Source: Azospirillum sp. TSH58 | GTDB lineage: Bacteria > Pseudomonadota > Alphaproteobacteria > Azospirillales > Azospirillaceae | NCBI RefSeq assembly: GCF_003119115.1 | Contig: NZ_CP022364.1 | Location: forward strand, 1,812,001-1,876,000 | Length of the DNA stretch: 64,000 bases | Reading direction: 5' to 3' | Shown here: positions 61,711 through 64,000 of the stretch, in pieces | Numbering within the stretch: position 1 is the stretch's first letter | Layout: every line of letters begins with the position of its first letter | Notes under the pieces: generated by a model | The model's input: the letters and a program-made list of their open reading frames with translations, nothing else | Told to the model about the DNA's origin: nothing | The model's database searches: none | Program-made: the position numbers and the translations under genes

Positions 61711-61753
61711 GTAACGCTGTGTAACAGCCGGCCGCCCCGTAACGTGGCGTTAC
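61711..61753. promoter_or_regulatory. CpxR-like tandem response-regulator boxes
   Basis: GTAAC-GCTGT-GTAAC (61711-61725) and GTAAC-GTGGC-GTTAC (61739-61753). The 5-base motif with 5-base spacer copies the CpxR layout GTAAA-N5-GTAAA; the second pair is also a palindrome. Lies between the spy-like gene and the regulator gene. Confidence 0.6.
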
Positions 61754-61790
61754 ACATTTCTTCTTCACCCCGGCGCCCGCGCGTCGGATC

Positions 61791-62525
61791 ATGCGTTCCA
61801 TGGACCGCACACCTCACCTGCTGGTGGTCGACGACGACCGCGAAATCCGCACCCTCCTGTCGCAGTTCCTGACGCGGCACGGCTTCCGCGTCACCGGGGC
61901 CAAGGACGGGGTGGAGATGATGCGCACGCTGGACACCGCGCGCGTGGACCTGATCGTGCTCGACCTGATGATGCCGGGGGAGGACGGGCTGAGCCTGTGC
62001 CGCCGCCTGCGCGCAGCACCCGAGACGGCGCAGACGCCGGTCATCATGCTGACCGCGATGGGCGAGGAGACGGACCGCATCGTCGGGCTGGAGATGGGCG
62101 CCGACGACTATCTGGCGAAGCCCTTCAGCCCGCGCGAGCTTCTGGCCCGCGTCAAGGCCGTGCTGCGCCGCGCCTCCGGCCCGCCGGTGGCCGGCGGTGC
62201 CGTGGGCAAGACGCTGGGCTTCGAGGGCTGGACGCTCGACCTCGCCAAGCGGGAGCTGCGCTCGCCCGACGGGGTGCTGGTGCAGCTCTCCGCCGGGGAA
62301 TACGACCTGCTGGTCGCCTTCGTGGAGCATCCGCAGCGGGTGCTGACCCGCGACCAGCTGCTCGATCTGGCGCGCGGGCGCTCGGCGGTGCCCTTCGACC
62401 GCTCCATCGACGTGCAGGTCAGCCGGCTGCGCCGCAAGATCGAGCCCGACCCGGCCGACCCCACCATGATCAAGACGGTGCGCGGCGGCGGCTATCTGTT
62501 CACCCCGGCGGTGACGGGAGGCTGA
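61791..62525 (+). CDS. OmpR-family response regulator
   Basis: 244 aa. Receiver domain: HLLVVDDDREIRTLL (acidic pocket), DLIVLDLMMPGEDG (phospho-Asp), GADDYLAKPFSPRELLARV (Lys switch). C-terminal winged helix: YDLLVAFVEHPQRVLTRDQL and DVQVSRLRRKIEPDPADP with TVRGGGYLF. Start at ATG 61791 or 61800. The kinase gene follows one base later, so it is an operon. Confidence 0.96.
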   Translation: MRSMDRTPHLLVVDDDREIRTLLSQFLTRHGFRVTGAKDGVEMMRTLDTARVDLIVLDLMMPGEDGLSLCRRLRAAPETAQTPVIMLTAMGEETDRIVGLEMGADDYLAKPFSPRELLARVKAVLRRASGPPVAGGAVGKTLGFEGWTLDLAKRELRSPDGVLVQLSAGEYDLLVAFVEHPQRVLTRDQLLDLARGRSAVPFDRSIDVQVSRLRRKIEPDPADPTMIKTVRGGGYLFTPAVTGG

Positions 62526-62526
62526 G

Positions 62527-63921
62527 ATGACCCGTCCTGGCTTGGAGGCCGCCCGCAAGAGCCGCCTGCTGGTGGCCCGGCGCTGGCTGCCGGACAGCAT
62601 CGCCTCCCGGCTGGTGCTGACCGTGGTGCTGGCGCTGCTGCTGACCCAGGCGGTCAGCGCGCTGGTCTATCTGACCGACCGCCCCCCGGGACCGCCGGCC
62701 CACAGCATGCGCGTCCTGGTCCAGCGCGTGACCGCCATCGTCCAGCTGGTGGAGAGCACCCCGCCGCAGGAGCGTCGGCGGCTGGTCAAGGCGATCGACG
62801 ACCCCGTGCTGCGGGTGGACTGGAATCCCGAGACGCCGCGCTTCGCCAACCAGCGCGAGGGCTTCCCCTTCGACCGGCTGCGCCGCGCCATCCGCGGCGA
62901 ACTGGACGATCCCGACCGCGCCGTGGTGGTCGAGGTCCGGCGGGAGCGCCCGATGCCCGGTCCCTTCCCGGTGGACGAGCACCGCTGGGGCGCCGACGTC
63001 CGGCTGTCGGTGGGGCTGAAGGACGGGTCCTGGCTGACCTTCGTCGGCGGCGACCCGCTGGAGGGGCCGTTCCGGCTGCTGCGCTTCGCCCTGTGGATGG
63101 CCGGCATCGTCGGGGCGGTGGCGCTGGTCTCGGTCTGGACGGCGCGCCGCATGACCGCCCCCATCGCGCGCTTCGCCGACGCGGCGGAGCGGCTGGGCGT
63201 GGACGGCGAGGCGCCGCCCCTGCCGGAAGCCGGCCCGACGGAGCTGCGCGCCGCCACCCGCGCCTTCAACCGGATGCAGGCGCGTCTGGCCCGCTTCGTC
63301 GCCGACCGCACCCAGATGCTGGCGGCGATGAGCCACGACCTGCGCACGCCGCTGACCCGCCTGCGCCTGCGCGCCGAGCTGGTCGAGGACCCGGAGATGC
63401 AGCGCAAGATGCTCGCCGACCTCGACGAGATGGCGGCGATGATCAACGCCACGCTGGCCTTCGCCCGCGACGACGCCAAGCACGAGCCGCGCGGCCCGCT
63501 CGACCTCGCCGACCTGCTGCAGAGCCTGTGCGACGACCGCGTGGACGCCGGGCACGAGGCCGCCTACGAGGGGCCGGCGCACGCGACGGTGGACGGGCGC
63601 CCGGTGGCCCTGCGCCGCGCCTTCGCCAACCTGATGGACAACGCCATCGCCTACGGCGGCGGCTTCACCGTCCGGCTGCGGCCCGCGGACGGGGAGCTGC
63701 AGGTGGAGATCGAGGACGGCGGCCCCGGCATCCCGGAGGCCGAGTTCGAGAAGGTCTTCGCCCCCTTCTACCGGCTGGAGCGCTCGCGCTCGCGCGACAC
63801 CGGCGGGGTGGGGCTGGGGCTGGCCACCGCCCGCACGGTGGTGCGCGGCCACGGCGGCGACATCGCGCTCTCCAACCGCCCGGAGGGAGGGCTGCGGGTG
63901 ACGGTGACCCTGCCGCGGTGA
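62527..63921 (+). CDS. Sensor histidine kinase (EnvZ/CpxA-like)
   Basis: 464 aa. TM1 (LVLTVVLALLLTQAVSALVY), periplasmic sensor of about 125 residues, TM2 (FALWMAGIVGAVALVSVW), HAMP, then the phospho-acceptor H-box AAMSHDLRTPLTRLRLRAEL. The ATPase domain has N-box ANLMDNAIAYGG, DGGPGIPEAEFEKVFAPFYR and GGVGLGLATARTV. Together with the upstream regulator it forms a two-component system, probably for envelope stress given the divergent Spy/CpxP gene. Confidence 0.95.
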   Translation: MTRPGLEAARKSRLLVARRWLPDSIASRLVLTVVLALLLTQAVSALVYLTDRPPGPPAHSMRVLVQRVTAIVQLVESTPPQERRRLVKAIDDPVLRVDWNPETPRFANQREGFPFDRLRRAIRGELDDPDRAVVVEVRRERPMPGPFPVDEHRWGADVRLSVGLKDGSWLTFVGGDPLEGPFRLLRFALWMAGIVGAVALVSVWTARRMTAPIARFADAAERLGVDGEAPPLPEAGPTELRAATRAFNRMQARLARFVADRTQMLAAMSHDLRTPLTRLRLRAELVEDPEMQRKMLADLDEMAAMINATLAFARDDAKHEPRGPLDLADLLQSLCDDRVDAGHEAAYEGPAHATVDGRPVALRRAFANLMDNAIAYGGGFTVRLRPADGELQVEIEDGGPGIPEAEFEKVFAPFYRLERSRSRDTGGVGLGLATARTVVRGHGGDIALSNRPEGGLRVTVTLPR

Positions 63922-63937
63922 TGGCAGGGTGCGTCAA

Positions 63938-64000
63938 AGCCCTCGCCCCTCCGGGGAGAGGGTTGGGTGAGGGGGCGCCCGAAGGGCGGAAACGCAGCCT
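63938..64000. repeat. Interspersed repeat copy 7, cut by the window edge
   Basis: GCCCTCGCCCCTCCGGGGAG followed by AGGGTTGGGTGAGGGGG and a GCGCCCGAAGGGCG-like stem; same family as the copies at 4912, 9762, 30937, 49458 and 53765. Confidence 0.65.

Overview
The window is a high-GC chromosomal segment of an alphaproteobacterium. The monocistronic amtB behind a sigma-54 promoter, RpoE/ChrR, AddAB, the tsaE-amgK-murU-addB-addA-trxA order and the CcmABCDEFGHI (system I) cytochrome c genes all point to Rhodospirillales, and Azospirillum is my best guess. That assignment is inference from gene content and style. Almost all of the window is ordinary core genome. There is no rRNA, CRISPR, prophage or transposase gene.

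Layout. 1-3.0 kb: end of a surface-glycan locus (glycosyltransferase/FkbM methyltransferase fusion, GT2, nucleotide-sugar dehydrogenase). 3.4-8.2 kb: glycogen genes glgA and glgC, divergent from amtB, which has a clear -24/-12 promoter and an NtrC-like site. 8.3-16 kb: methyltransferases, a 220-bp MITE-like insertion, an AraC/GyrI regulator, a zinc-type L-asparaginase with a His-rich repeat leader, a TrmH-type RNA methylase, the RpoE/ChrR stress pair and an IalB protein. 16-22.6 kb: rlmN (probably leaderless), two related small membrane proteins, argG, a chemoreceptor, and small stress or sulfur proteins. 22.6-29.6 kb: an EamA permease and the ccmCDEFGHI operon. 29.8-38 kb: an EamA permease with a His-rich tail, a basic amino-acid type ABC transporter, and two tandem aspartate:alanine exchanger-type transporters. 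38-41 kb: a structured non-coding segment ending in a strong terminator, then ccmAB, an Mrr-type nuclease and tRNA-Ala(CGC). 41-49.4 kb: yggT, DUF167, folD, corA, modD, pterin dehydratase, a metallopeptidase, a divergent sirtuin/UDG and LMW-phosphatase/fructosamine-kinase cluster, DUF1127 and LysR. 49.7-59.7 kb (minus strand): trxA, addA, addB, murU, amgK, tsaE and a hypothetical gene. 60-64 kb: a flavin reductase, a Spy/CpxP-like periplasmic protein, and a divergent OmpR/EnvZ-type pair with CpxR-like boxes between them.

How the genes work together. CcmAB with CcmC-I make a full cytochrome c maturation system split over two loci. AmgK and MurU form the MurNAc to UDP-MurNAc recycling shortcut, and AddAB processes double-strand breaks. 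Sirtuin, LMW phosphatase, ketoamine kinase and a UDG-family protein look like a macromolecule-repair neighbourhood. GlgC and AmtB share a 550-bp divergent regulatory region.

Non-coding signals are the most novel part. They are a 220-bp element with perfect 19-bp terminal inverted repeats and 10-bp target duplications; a family of seven pyrimidine/purine-armed repeats whose internal hairpins keep their architecture but not their sequence; a multi-hairpin candidate RNA upstream of ccmA; a CpxR-like triple box; a triplicated Shine-Dalgarno tandem repeat; and a promoter that places the rlmN start codon at +1. I could run no database search, so all family names rest on recognised motifs.
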